DNA of 64,000 nucleotides. It comes from Streptomyces alanosinicus. GTDB lineage: Bacteria > Actinomycetota > Actinomycetes > Streptomycetales > Streptomycetaceae. The stretch is from NCBI RefSeq assembly GCF_014650595.1, contig NZ_BMVG01000016.1, positions 62,001-126,000 of the forward strand. The letters run 5' to 3'. Positions 35,075-43,311 of the stretch are shown piece by piece. The translations under genes were made by a program, and so were the position numbers. Under the pieces are notes generated by a model that ran no database searches, was not told the DNA's origin, and saw only the letters and a program-made list of their open reading frames with translations. How positions within the stretch are numbered: the first letter of the stretch is position 1; the number at the start of each line of letters is the position of its first letter.

Positions 35075-35173
35075 GCATCGGCCTCTCAACCGCCGCCCGG
35101 CGAGCGGCGCATGCCACCGGGCCCGGCGAAATTCGATGTCAGCGACGTCGGCGGCTCCGCTAACGTCGGCGCC

Positions 35174-36835
35174 ATGACTCCCGCAGACCTCGTGGCCGTC
35201 GTCTCCGACGGCATTCACACGGCCATCCGGACAGGACAGCTCTCGGCACAGGTGCCCGAGGAGATCCGCGTGGAGCGCCCCCGGCACCGCGGCCACGGCG
35301 ACTACTCCACCAACGTCGCCCTGCAACTGGCCAAGTCGGCCGGTCTGTCCGCCCGCACCGTCGCCGAGGTGCTGGCACCGCTGGTGAGCGCGGCCGACGG
35401 AGTCGCGAAGGCCGAGGTCGCGGGCCCCGGATTTGTGAACATCACGCTGGAGAACGCGGCGATCGGCGCCCTGGCCCGGGACATCGTCCAGGCCGGCGAC
35501 GCCTACGGCCGCACCGACCGGCTCGGCGGCCTGCGGCTCAATCTGGAATTCGTCTCGGCCAACCCCACCGGCCCGGTCCATATCGGCGGAGCCCGCTGGG
35601 CGGTCGTCGGCGATGTGCTCGCCCGGCTCCTCCAGGCCGCGGGCGCGGAGGTGTCGAGGGAGTACTACTTCAACGACGCCGGCGTACAGATCGACCGTTT
35701 CGTCCGCTCGCTGCTCGCCGCGGCCCACGGCGCGCCGGTGCCCGAGGACGGCTACAGCGGCGCGTACATCGAGGAGATCGCGGCAGCCGTGCTGCGCCGG
35801 CGGCCCGACGCCCTGGACCTGCCGGAGACCGAGTGCCACGCCGTGTTCCGGTCGGTGGGCACGGAGCTGATGTTCGACGAGATCAAGACGTCCCTCGCCG
35901 CGTTCGGAACCCACTTCGACACCTACTTCAACGAGAAGGACCTGCACGACCGGGGCGATCTGACCGCCGCCGTCAGCCGCCTGCGCGAGGGCGGCCATGT
36001 CTTCGAGGACCAGGGCGCGGTCTGGCTGCGCACCACGGACTTCGGCGACGACAAGGACCGGGTCCTGGTCAAGAGCGACGGATCCTGGACGTACTTCACC
36101 GCGGACTGCGCGTACTACCTGAACAAACGGTCCCGGGGCTTCGAACGGGTCGTCATCATGCTCGGCGCCGACCACGCCGGCTATGTGGGCCGGATGCGGG
36201 CCATGGCCGCCTGCTTCGGCGACGACCCGGACCGGCATCTGGAGATCCTCCTCGGCCAGCTGGTCAATCTGGTCAAGGACGGCACCCCGGTGCGGATGAG
36301 CAAGCGGGCGGGTACGGTCCTCACCCTCGACGACCTGACCGAGGCGGTCGGTGTCGACGCGGCACGGTACGCGCTGGCGCGGGCCAGCGTGGACGTGATG
36401 ATCGACCTCGACATCGACCTGCTGACCCGGCAGTCGAACGACAACCCGGTCTACTACGTCCAGTACGCGCACACCCGGCTCTGTTCCGTGCTGCGCAGGG
36501 CGGCGGAAGCCGGGATCGCCAAGGGCCGTCCGGAGGACTTCGACCCCGCCCTGCTCACGCACGGGCGGGAAGTGGACCTGCTGGCCACGCTCGCCGAGTT
36601 CCCGCAGGTCGTGGCGGTGGCGGCCGCACTCCGCGAGCCCCACCGGGTGGCGTACTACCTGGAGTCGCTGGCCGCCACGTACCACCGCTTCTACGACGCC
36701 TGCCGGATCCTGCCCCGGGCCGACGAGGCCCCGGACGACCTCACCCGCGCCCGGCTGTGGCTGGCGGAGGCCGCCGGCCTGGTCCTGCGCAACGGCCTGT
36801 GCCTGCTCGGGGTCTCGGCACCGCAGCGGATGTAG
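35174..36835 (+). CDS. argS: arginyl-tRNA synthetase
   Basis: A 553-residue class I aminoacyl-tRNA synthetase that charges tRNA-Arg. The N-terminal Arg_tRNA_synt_N domain recognises the tRNA elbow (VERPRHRGHGDYSTNVALQLAK). The HIGH box reads SANPTGPVHIGGARW, normal for actinobacterial ArgS, and the KMSKS loop is RMSKRAGTVLTL. The C-terminal DALR anticodon-binding domain starts near VQYAHTRLCSVLRRA and ends at the stop. The gene has no ribosomal or lysA/hom neighbours, where Streptomyces argS often sits, so it could be a second copy. ATG at 35174. Confidence 0.94.
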   Translation: MTPADLVAVVSDGIHTAIRTGQLSAQVPEEIRVERPRHRGHGDYSTNVALQLAKSAGLSARTVAEVLAPLVSAADGVAKAEVAGPGFVNITLENAAIGALARDIVQAGDAYGRTDRLGGLRLNLEFVSANPTGPVHIGGARWAVVGDVLARLLQAAGAEVSREYYFNDAGVQIDRFVRSLLAAAHGAPVPEDGYSGAYIEEIAAAVLRRRPDALDLPETECHAVFRSVGTELMFDEIKTSLAAFGTHFDTYFNEKDLHDRGDLTAAVSRLREGGHVFEDQGAVWLRTTDFGDDKDRVLVKSDGSWTYFTADCAYYLNKRSRGFERVVIMLGADHAGYVGRMRAMAACFGDDPDRHLEILLGQLVNLVKDGTPVRMSKRAGTVLTLDDLTEAVGVDAARYALARASVDVMIDLDIDLLTRQSNDNPVYYVQYAHTRLCSVLRRAAEAGIAKGRPEDFDPALLTHGREVDLLATLAEFPQVVAVAAALREPHRVAYYLESLAATYHRFYDACRILPRADEAPDDLTRARLWLAEAAGLVLRNGLCLLGVSAPQRM

Positions 36836-36958
36836 GCGCACCCGGCGGGCGCGCACACGCGCGGAAGAGGCGCGCGCCCGCCCATGAGGCCGCTCCTTGC
36901 CGCTTCCCAGCACGCCGTACCGGGCTGACCAGGGGGGCGCGCACTACCGTTGCGTCGT

Positions 36959-37594
36959 ATGAGCAACTGGCTGCCGCTGTCCGCGGTCCCCAGGCTGACC
37001 GGCGCGGTGGCCGTCGGAGCGGCCGTCGGTGTGGGCGTCGGGATGGCGGCGGGCCCGCCGCTCGGGATTCTCGCCGGAACGGCGATGACGGGAGCCGTCT
37101 TCGTCGTCACGGGCTGGCTGGTGCTCTGGCCGCTGGACGCCGCCGCCACCCACGACAACGCCCGGCGCGAGGACCTGCGGCCGGTCCTCGAGGAACTGGT
37201 GGTGGTGGCCGCCTCGCTGTGCGGACTGATCGGGATCGTGCTGCTGCTCCTCCTGAACGGCTCCGACACCGGCCACGCAGCGGCCCTGACCGCACTGGCC
37301 GGTGTGTTCCTGGCCTGGGCGGCGCTGCATCTGATGTACGCCACCCGCTATGCCTACCTGTACTACGAGGGCGCGGCCGGCGGCATCGACTTCAACTCCG
37401 ATCAGCCGCCCGCGTACCGGGACTTCCTGTACTTCAGCTACAACCTCGGCATGACCTACCAGGTCTCCGACACCGATGTCTCCAGCTCCGTCATCCGCGC
37501 GATGGTGCTACGGCACACACTGCTGTCGTACGTCTTCGGTACCGGCATCCTTGCCACCACCCTCAACCTGGTCGCGGGCATGGTCACCAGCTGA
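36959..37594 (+). CDS. DUF1345 membrane protein
   Basis: A 211-residue protein with five hydrophobic segments (GAVAVGAAVGVGVGMAAG, GAVFVVTGWLVLWPL, VVAASLCGLIGIVLLLLL, ALAGVFLAWAALHLMYA and FGTGILATTLNLVAG). The DUF1345 signature FLYFSYNLGMTYQVSDTDVSS precedes the last helix. Function is unknown. The ATG at 36959 is preferred to a TTG nine bases earlier. It follows argS by 123 bases and ends 41 bases before a convergent hydrolase. A more distant relative is encoded at 21370-22107. Confidence 0.85.
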   Translation: MSNWLPLSAVPRLTGAVAVGAAVGVGVGMAAGPPLGILAGTAMTGAVFVVTGWLVLWPLDAAATHDNARREDLRPVLEELVVVAASLCGLIGIVLLLLLNGSDTGHAAALTALAGVFLAWAALHLMYATRYAYLYYEGAAGGIDFNSDQPPAYRDFLYFSYNLGMTYQVSDTDVSSSVIRAMVLRHTLLSYVFGTGILATTLNLVAGMVTS

Positions 37595-37635
37595 GCGGCA
37601 CGCGGGTCGCCGGCCCCTCGCGGGCGGTCCTGCGC

Positions 37636-38451
37636 TCATCGCCCCGGTATACCCCGTCCCTCGTGCCCGGGTCCGGTCGCGAACTCCCAGATCAGATCGA
37701 GCAGTTCTGCAGGGGCCTCGATCTGGGGCATATGGCCGCTGTGCCGGAGGAGTTCGAAGCGGGCGTCCGGGAAGGCCGCCGCATAGGCGCGGCCGTAGTC
37801 GACGTCGACGACCTGGTCGCTCTCGCCCCAGACGACGAGCACCGGATGGGTGGCCTTGGCCAGGCGCTCGCGGAGGGTGGGGTCCTGCATGGCGTGGTCG
37901 CCGGAGTAGACCCGCAGAGCGGCGCGGTTGGCGGCCATCGCCGCTCGGGCGGCCTCCGGGAGGGCGGTGGGGTCGACGGCGTACCGCGCGGCGTCGTGGA
38001 AGGCGAGAGCGGACAGCTCGGCCGGGGTGAGTGCGAAAGGGTCCGCCACAGGATGGCCGGGGACCTGGATTCCGGCGGCGTTGACGAGGACGACGCCGCT
38101 GATGCGGTCGCTGCCGAGCAGGGCCAGTTCGGCGGCGATCCAGCCGCCGATGGAGTTGCCGACCACGGTGACGTCGGTGAGTCCGAGTGCGTCGAGCAGG
38201 TGGCCGTAGACCCGGGCGAGGGCGGGGATGTCCGTGATCCAGTCGGGCCTGGCCGTGCCGTCGAAGCCGGGATGGACGGGAGTGAGGACTCTGGCCGGTC
38301 GCTCGTCGGCGAGCCGGCCGCCGAACGGGCCGACGGTCTGCGGACCGGCGCCCCCGTGCAGCAGGAGGAAGGGGCGGCCCTCTCCCCGGTCGTCGACGGT
38401 GACGTCGAGACCGCCGGAGTCGAGGGCGAGGGTGTGGACGGTGTTGGTCAT
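37636..38451 (-). CDS. alpha/beta hydrolase
   Basis: A 271-residue alpha/beta-fold hydrolase. The oxyanion segment FLLLHGGAGPQTVGPFG is followed by the nucleophile elbow VVGNSIGGWIAAELALL (Ser). The Asp of the triad falls in VVWGESDQVVDVDYG and the His in LRHSGHMPQIEAP. The cap is short. The substrate, probably an ester or amide, is unknown. The start overlaps the region 46 bases downstream of the cupin gene, and the two form a two-gene unit reading away from the TetR gene at 39082, which probably represses both. Confidence 0.9.
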   Translation of the reverse strand: MTNTVHTLALDSGGLDVTVDDRGEGRPFLLLHGGAGPQTVGPFGGRLADERPARVLTPVHPGFDGTARPDWITDIPALARVYGHLLDALGLTDVTVVGNSIGGWIAAELALLGSDRISGVVLVNAAGIQVPGHPVADPFALTPAELSALAFHDAARYAVDPTALPEAARAAMAANRAALRVYSGDHAMQDPTLRERLAKATHPVLVVWGESDQVVDVDYGRAYAAAFPDARFELLRHSGHMPQIEAPAELLDLIWEFATGPGHEGRGIPGR

Positions 38452-38497
38452 CGGAGGACTCCGTAGGTGCCGTCGTGAGGGGTGGGTGTGCCTGTCG

Positions 38498-38956
38498 TCA
38501 GGCGAAGTCGGTGGCGGGGACCGTGGCGTAGCGGCTCATGACGCCGATGGTCGACTCGGGGGTCAGCTCCTGGCCTCCGGCGATCATGTCCCGCAGATCG
38601 CGGAAGTACTGCACATAGAGGTCGGGCGTGAAGGTGTTCAGCAGCAGCGCGGGCTCGTCGCCGAGGTTGGCGAAGGTGTGCGGGACGCCGGGCGGGATCA
38701 TGGCGAGCGTGCCGGCCGGGGCGGCGTGGGTGGTGTCGCCGACGGTGAAGTGCACGGTGCCGGAGACGACATAGAAACCCTCGTCGTGCTGGGCGTGACG
38801 GTGTTGCGGGGGGCCTTGGGTGTGCGGCGCGAGGGTGATCTCGCCGATTCCGAGCCGGTGCTGGGTCGTGCTGCCGTCTTCGAGGATGCGCATCAGCGTG
38901 GGGCCCAGACGGATCGTCTCGCCGTCCTGCGGGCCGACCAGGGAAAGCTCGGCCAT
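38498..38956 (-). CDS. cupin domain-containing protein
   Basis: A 152-residue single-domain cupin. Motif 1 is PQHRHAQHDEGFYVVSG (metal-binding His-His-Glu) and motif 2 is PPGVPHTFANLGD. The C-terminal helix region (LYVQYFRDLRDMIAGG) is of the type common in quercetinase-like and unknown-function cupins. An enzymatic dioxygenase or isomerase role is possible; none is proven by the sequence. The GGAGG ribosome site is good, and the start is 16 bases from a TGAGAGC/GCTCTCA palindrome, a likely TetR operator. Confidence 0.88.
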   Translation of the reverse strand: MAELSLVGPQDGETIRLGPTLMRILEDGSTTQHRLGIGEITLAPHTQGPPQHRHAQHDEGFYVVSGTVHFTVGDTTHAAPAGTLAMIPPGVPHTFANLGDEPALLLNTFTPDLYVQYFRDLRDMIAGGQELTPESTIGVMSRYATVPATDFA

Positions 38957-38971
38957 GTCGGCCTCCTTCGT

Positions 38972-39026
38972 GAGAGCTGGCTCTCATGAATCTAGGTCAT
39001 CGGCTCTCTTTATGCAAGAGCACTCT
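38972..39026. promoter_or_regulatory. TetR operator region between cupin and TetR genes
   Basis: TGAGAGC (38972-38978) and GCTCTCA (38981-38987) form a perfect palindrome with a 2-nt centre. A second AGAG-CA-CTCT palindrome lies at 39017-39026. Both sit in an AT-rich stretch between the divergent genes and share AGAG/CTCT half-sites, consistent with autoregulation by the TetR protein. Confidence 0.55.
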
Positions 39027-39081
39027 CATGAAGAGAGTTGACCGGTATCATGGGTCTGGATCCGACGGAGGAGGCTCAACG

Positions 39082-39693
39082 ATGACGGCGCAGCTCGACG
39101 CGGGCCGCAGCAACCAGAAGAAACGCACGCGGACGGCGATCGTCGAGGCCGCCCGCGAACTCATCGCCACGGGCGCCGATGTGACCATGCCCGCGATCGC
39201 CCGCACCGCCCTGGTGTCCGAGGCGACCGCCTACCGGTACTTCCCGGATCTCCCGTCCTTGATCAGCGAGGCCCTGGCCGGCTCCTGGCCGGCCCCGGCC
39301 GAGGCGCTGCGGCCGGTCGCCGACTCGCCCGACCCCGTCGCCCGTGTCTCCTACGCCTGTGAGTTCCTGCTGCGGGGGATACTCGCGCGTCAGGGCGCGG
39401 TGCGCGCGATGATCGCCGCGACCATCACCCACCCCGAGTCGGCGAAGACGCGTCCGGGCGTCCGCTTCGGCCTCATCGACCACGCGCTCGAACCCCTCAA
39501 GGACACCCTCGGGACGACGGATCCGGATGCCCTCACCCAGCTGGAGCGGGATCTCGCGGTGGTCGTCAGCGCGGAGGCCCTGTTCTCCCTCACCGACCTG
39601 TGCGGCCTCACTCCCGACGAGGCGGTCGCCAGCGCCGTACGCACCGCGTCGACCCTGACGGAGGCCGCGGTACGGGCGACCGGAGGCGAGTGA
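39082..39693 (+). CDS. TetR/AcrR family transcriptional regulator
   Basis: A 203-residue regulator with N-terminal helix-turn-helix (IVEAARELIATGADVTMPAI, then VSEATAYRYFPDLPSLISEA) and an all-helical C-terminal ligand domain. ATG at 39082 has GGAGGAGG upstream. It is divergent from the cupin-hydrolase pair, and palindromes sharing AGAG/CTCT lie between them, so it most likely represses those genes and itself. The ligand may be the hydrolase substrate; this is inference. Confidence 0.9.
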   Translation: MTAQLDAGRSNQKKRTRTAIVEAARELIATGADVTMPAIARTALVSEATAYRYFPDLPSLISEALAGSWPAPAEALRPVADSPDPVARVSYACEFLLRGILARQGAVRAMIAATITHPESAKTRPGVRFGLIDHALEPLKDTLGTTDPDALTQLERDLAVVVSAEALFSLTDLCGLTPDEAVASAVRTASTLTEAAVRATGGE

Positions 39694-39774
39694 TCCGGGC
39701 GGTTCCCGCGATGCTCACGGTCATGTCCGAATCTGGCCAGCATCGGGGGCGGTCGATGGCCTAGAACTGGGGAC

Positions 39775-41193
39775 ATGACGACTTACTCGGCCGTGGTCAC
39801 CACCGGCATCTACTGCCGGCCGGGCTGCGGGTCACAGCCGCTCGCGGAGAACGTGCGCACGTTCGAGCACCCGGCGGCGGCCGAGGCGCACGGATTCCGG
39901 GCGTGTCTGCGCTGTCGTCCGTACCGGGTGGCCGGGCCGATCGCCGCCGATGTCCCCGAACTGCTCTGCAGGGCCGTGCAGTTGATCGTCGCCGGGGCGC
40001 TGGACAGCGGTACCGAGGCCGCGCTCGGCGCCCGGCTCGCCGTCTCGCCCCGGCATCTGCGGCGGCTGTTCACGCAGCACCTCGGGGTGACCCCGGACCA
40101 GCTCGCCCGCTCGCGGCGCGCGCACTTCGCCCGCCGGCTGCTGGACGACAGCGATCTGCCGGTGGCCGATGTGGCGTTCGCGTCCGGGTTCGGCAGCGTG
40201 CGGCAGTTCAACCGGGACATGCGGCTGGTGTTCCGGGCCTCGCCGGTGGAACTGCGCAACCGGCGCCGGCGAGCGGACCGCCTCGTGGCGGACGGCGGAC
40301 TGGTGATGCGCCTGCCGTTCGCCCCGCCGCTCAACTGGCCTGCACTGCTGACGTTTCTGGGCGAGCGGGCCGTACCGGGTGTGGAGTCGGTGCGGGACGG
40401 CGTGTACCGACGCACCATCAGCCTGGACGGTGCGGCCGGGCTGCTGGAGGTGCTCGCGGGTGGCCCGGACCATCTGCTGCTGCGGGCCCATCTGCCCTTC
40501 TGGGAAGGGCTGATCCATGTCGTGGAGCGCGTCGGCCGGATCTTCGGCGTGGACGCGGACCTCGCCCCGGCGGAGGCCGCCCTCGCCCGTGATCCGCTGG
40601 TCGGCCCCCTCATCGCGGCCCGACCGGGGCTCCGGGTGCCAGGCGCCTGGGGAGCCTTCGAGATCGCCGTGGACGCCGTCCTCGCCCAGTACACCGCCCG
40701 GCCACGGGCGCGCGGCCGGCTGGCCGCCCTCGTCGAGGCCATCGGACAGCCGGTCCCCGGGCTCGACCACGGCCTGACCCACCTCTTCCCGTCCGCCGCG
40801 ACGGTGGCCGCCGCCGATCTGCGCGGCGTCGGACTGCCGGCCGACACGGCCGACACCCTCAGGGCCCTGGCCCTCGCCGCCGCCCGGGACGACACGCTGT
40901 TCGACGGCGGCTCACCACTGACGGACTTCCTGCGCGAGGTGACCGCCGTGCCCGGCGTCACGCGGGACACGGCCCAGCGGATCGCGCTACGACTGGGCTA
41001 CGACGACGCCTTCCCAGTCGTGGACCGCGCCGACGCGCGGACCCGCGGCGAGCCGGGCGCCGAGACCGGCAACGACGCGGGGACCGGCCTCCGTCTCGCC
41101 CCGGGCACCGAGGCCGGCGCCGCGTGGCGACCCTGGCGCGCCTTCGCGGCGACCCACCTGGCCGCGGCCGACCTCGCCGCGCTGACAGCCTGA
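39775..41193 (+). CDS. Ada-AraC-AlkA fusion DNA-3-methyladenine glycosylase
   Basis: A 472-residue DNA repair and adaptive-response protein. The N-terminal Ada zinc domain binds metal through Cys14, Cys18, Cys44 and Cys47 (GIYCRPGC, RACLRCRP), one of which accepts methyl groups from phosphotriesters. An AraC helix-turn-helix follows at about 65-165 (VADVAFASGFGSVRQFNRDMR), then the AlkA N domain (MRLPFAPPLNWPALLTFLG) and a helix-hairpin-helix glycosylase domain to the end. It should sense methylation damage and excise alkylated bases. The N-terminus is shorter than in many homologues. Start ATG 39775. Confidence 0.92.
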   Translation: MTTYSAVVTTGIYCRPGCGSQPLAENVRTFEHPAAAEAHGFRACLRCRPYRVAGPIAADVPELLCRAVQLIVAGALDSGTEAALGARLAVSPRHLRRLFTQHLGVTPDQLARSRRAHFARRLLDDSDLPVADVAFASGFGSVRQFNRDMRLVFRASPVELRNRRRRADRLVADGGLVMRLPFAPPLNWPALLTFLGERAVPGVESVRDGVYRRTISLDGAAGLLEVLAGGPDHLLLRAHLPFWEGLIHVVERVGRIFGVDADLAPAEAALARDPLVGPLIAARPGLRVPGAWGAFEIAVDAVLAQYTARPRARGRLAALVEAIGQPVPGLDHGLTHLFPSAATVAAADLRGVGLPADTADTLRALALAAARDDTLFDGGSPLTDFLREVTAVPGVTRDTAQRIALRLGYDDAFPVVDRADARTRGEPGAETGNDAGTGLRLAPGTEAGAAWRPWRAFAATHLAAADLAALTA

Positions 41194-41234
41194 CCGGACA
41201 CGGCCCGACCTCCGTCGACGTCTCCGTGCCGGCA

Positions 41235-41282
41235 TCCCATCACTACCGAACCCCATCACCACCGAATCCCATCACTACCGAA
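41235..41282 (+). repeat. three tandem 16-bp units in a leader
   Basis: TCCCATCACTACCGAA, CCCCATCACCACCGAA and TCCCATCACTACCGAA follow each other and run into the GGGG ribosome site of the gene at 41294. The unit shares ACCGAA and the exit into AAGGGG with the leader array of the GAPDH gene. Confidence 0.85.
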
Positions 41283-41293
41283 GGGGACCGAAC

Positions 41294-42148
41294 ATGGACA
41301 CCGCCCAGCGAGAACTGGCCGACACCCTGCGTGCGTTGCACACGCCCGCCGACGGCCGCGCGCTGGTGCTGCCCAACGCGTGGGACGCGGCGAGCGCGGC
41401 ACTCATCGCGCGGGCGGGCGCCCGGGCGATCGCGACGACCAGCGGAGGCGTCGCCTGGTCCGCGGGACGTCCCGACGGCCACGGCCTGACCCGGCAGGAG
41501 ATGGCCGAGGCCGTGCGGCGTATCGCCGACGCCGTCGAGGTGCCGGTGAGCGCCGACATCGAGGGTGGTTACGGACCCGGGGCCGACGATGTCGCGGCCA
41601 CCGTCCGCGCGGTGATCGGCGCGGGCGCGGTCGGTGTCAATCTTGAGGACTCGCTCGCGCCGGGCGGCCCGCTGCACGACCTGCCCGCCCAGGCCGTACG
41701 GCTGCGCGCGGCCCGTTCCGCCGCCGCGGAAGCGGGGCTGCCCGGCCTGTGGATCAACGCGCGCACGGACGTGTTCCTGTTCGGTATCGGCGCTCCCGAG
41801 CAGCGCATGGCGAACCTGCTGTCCCGGGCGGCGGCCTACGCCGACGCTGGCGCCGACAGCCTCTTCGTGCCCGGGCTCGTGGACGTGGACACGGTGGCCG
41901 AACTGGTCCGCCGCAGCCCGCTGCCCGTCAATGTGATGGCGGGTCCGGGCGCGCCACCGGTGAAGGCGTTCGAAGCGGTCGGCGTGCGCCGCGTCAGCGT
42001 GGGCACCGCGCTCGCCCAGACCGCGTACGGTGCCGCCCAGCGTGCGGCCGCCGAGGTGCTGGGCGCGGGCACCTACGACGCGATGGAGGGAGCCGCCGAC
42101 TTCGGCACCGTGAACAGCGCTTTCACAGCGGGCCGCTCGGGGCGCTGA
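41294..42148 (+). CDS. isocitrate lyase/PEP mutase family protein
   Basis: A 284-residue TIM-barrel enzyme of the PEP mutase/isocitrate lyase superfamily, short form as in 2-methylisocitrate-lyase-like and oxaloacetase-like proteins. Blocks seen are LVLPNAWDAASAALIARAGA, ATTSGGVAWSAG, the metal-binding PVSADIEGGYG, and VGVNLEDSLAPGG. The substrate is undecided; C-C or P-C bond chemistry on small oxo-acids is expected. A short leader with three 16-bp tandem repeats precedes GGGG and the ATG. It follows the Ada-AlkA gene after 100 bases and may be cotranscribed, and a MITE lies 14 bases after its stop. Confidence 0.9.
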   Translation: MDTAQRELADTLRALHTPADGRALVLPNAWDAASAALIARAGARAIATTSGGVAWSAGRPDGHGLTRQEMAEAVRRIADAVEVPVSADIEGGYGPGADDVAATVRAVIGAGAVGVNLEDSLAPGGPLHDLPAQAVRLRAARSAAAEAGLPGLWINARTDVFLFGIGAPEQRMANLLSRAAAYADAGADSLFVPGLVDVDTVAELVRRSPLPVNVMAGPGAPPVKAFEAVGVRRVSVGTALAQTAYGAAQRAAAEVLGAGTYDAMEGAADFGTVNSAFTAGRSGR

Positions 42149-42161
42149 CCCACGCGTCCCA

Positions 42162-42308
42162 GGGCCTGTCCGGCGGATCATGCCGGAGTCGCGGGGCATG
42201 GCACGCCCATCTGTGGCGTTGTCGTCGGTCGCCGACGCCCCCCCACGCTCGGCTGCGCTTGCGCGGGGGCGCCCCCATCGTCGACTCCCTCCTCCGCCGG
42301 ACAGGCCC
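42162..42308. mobile_element. 147-bp MITE-like element with perfect 16-bp terminal inverted repeats
   Basis: GGGCCTGTCCGGCGGA (42162-42177) and TCCGCCGGACAGGCCC (42293-42308) are exact inverted repeats. The interior carries a CCCCCCCA/GGGGGCGCCCCCA motif at 42239-42277. No transposase is present and a target duplication is not clear. Ends of this type recur in Streptomyces genomes next to gene 3' ends. The remaining 94 bases before the next gene hold its promoter. Confidence 0.8.
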
Positions 42309-42402
42309 CAGGCCCGCCGGCCGCGCATCTCTTCGGCCCGCCCGCCGGCGCGGGCCGGGGAGACCGGCGGCGATGTCAGTGGGGCTCTATAGCCTTCGGG
42401 GC

Positions 42403-43164
42403 ATGGGATACGCAGCGGATGAACGCACGGTGGCCACGCCGGAGGAGAGCTGGTTCCTGGACACGGTGTTCACTCCGGGGACCCGACTGGGAGCGCACAC
42501 CCACGAACCGGCGACGGTCGTCCGGGTGGTCGAGGTGAGAGAGGTGACCACCGTCCGCGTGCCGAGCGGTCGGCTCATCGTGGACTCACCATGGCCGGAC
42601 GACGACGATCCCGAGCTGAGCCTGCGCGCCGGGAGGGAGTTGAAGGAACGGCTCCCGTCCGGCGCGTTCCCGGCGGAGGCGGCGTGGACCGAGGCGCCGT
42701 ACGAGTACGGGGGCGAGCAGTTCGACGGCAGGGAAGTCGCCGCGATACGGCTGCGCATCCGCGACGCCCCCGTGACCTGCTGGGAGATGGCTCTGGGCGT
42801 CGGGGAGGACATCGAACGGATCAGCCCGGGGGAGCGGATCCAGTTCTACTCCGAGCAGAACATGGGGTGCTTCGCCGATGCCACGGCCTGGGCGCCGCTG
42901 ACCCAGCCGTTCCGTGCGTTCTGGCAGGACGCCGAGGCAGGCAGACAGAACGGCCGCGACACCGAGGACCTCTTCGACGGCGACTTCGAGCGGGTCGGCG
43001 ACGACGTGCTCGAAGCGGACCTCGTGACCTTCATCGCCGAAGGGAATGCCGTCGTCTGGCTGGGGCGGACGGAGACGGGAAGCGTCGCCTCGGTCGTCGT
43101 GGCCAACGGCTACCGTCCCTACCTCATGACATGGTCCAGAGGTTCTTCCGCTCCCTCCACCTGA
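42403..43164 (+). CDS. DUF4241 domain-containing protein
   Basis: A 253-residue protein of the DUF4241 family. Typical blocks are GRLIVDSPWPDDDD near the N-terminus, the central AAIRLRIRDAPVTCWEMALGVGED, QMNMGCFADATAW-like EQNMGCFADATAWAPL, and the C-terminal GRTETGSVASVVVANGYR. Function is unknown; relatives occur in toxin-immunity and polymorphic-toxin settings, but nothing here shows that. The ATG at 42403 was preferred to one at 42373 because GGGG lies just upstream and TATAGC suggests a promoter -10 box. It begins 94 bases after a MITE. Confidence 0.8.
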   Translation: MGYAADERTVATPEESWFLDTVFTPGTRLGAHTHEPATVVRVVEVREVTTVRVPSGRLIVDSPWPDDDDPELSLRAGRELKERLPSGAFPAEAAWTEAPYEYGGEQFDGREVAAIRLRIRDAPVTCWEMALGVGEDIERISPGERIQFYSEQNMGCFADATAWAPLTQPFRAFWQDAEAGRQNGRDTEDLFDGDFERVGDDVLEADLVTFIAEGNAVVWLGRTETGSVASVVVANGYRPYLMTWSRGSSAPST

Positions 43165-43311
43165 CAGCCGTCGTCGTGCTCACACCCGCCTCCCGGTCCC
43201 TGTGCGGTGGGCGTAACCCCTGATGATCAGGTGCGGAGACACCGGCGTAATGAGCGCTTCGTACCGTCACGAAGGGTCAGATCAGGTCGAGCACAGCACA
43301 GGGAGGCGCCC

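Noticed and set aside
35502..35620. HIGG instead of HIGH in ArgS as a possible inactivating change
   Set aside because: Actinobacterial arginyl-tRNA synthetases normally read HIGG in this loop.
43207..43311. Possible GlnR site upstream of the nitrate reductase
   Set aside because: GTAAC at 43213 and GTACC/GTCAC near 43261 do not keep the paired half-site spacing expected for GlnR, so regulation by nitrogen was not annotated.
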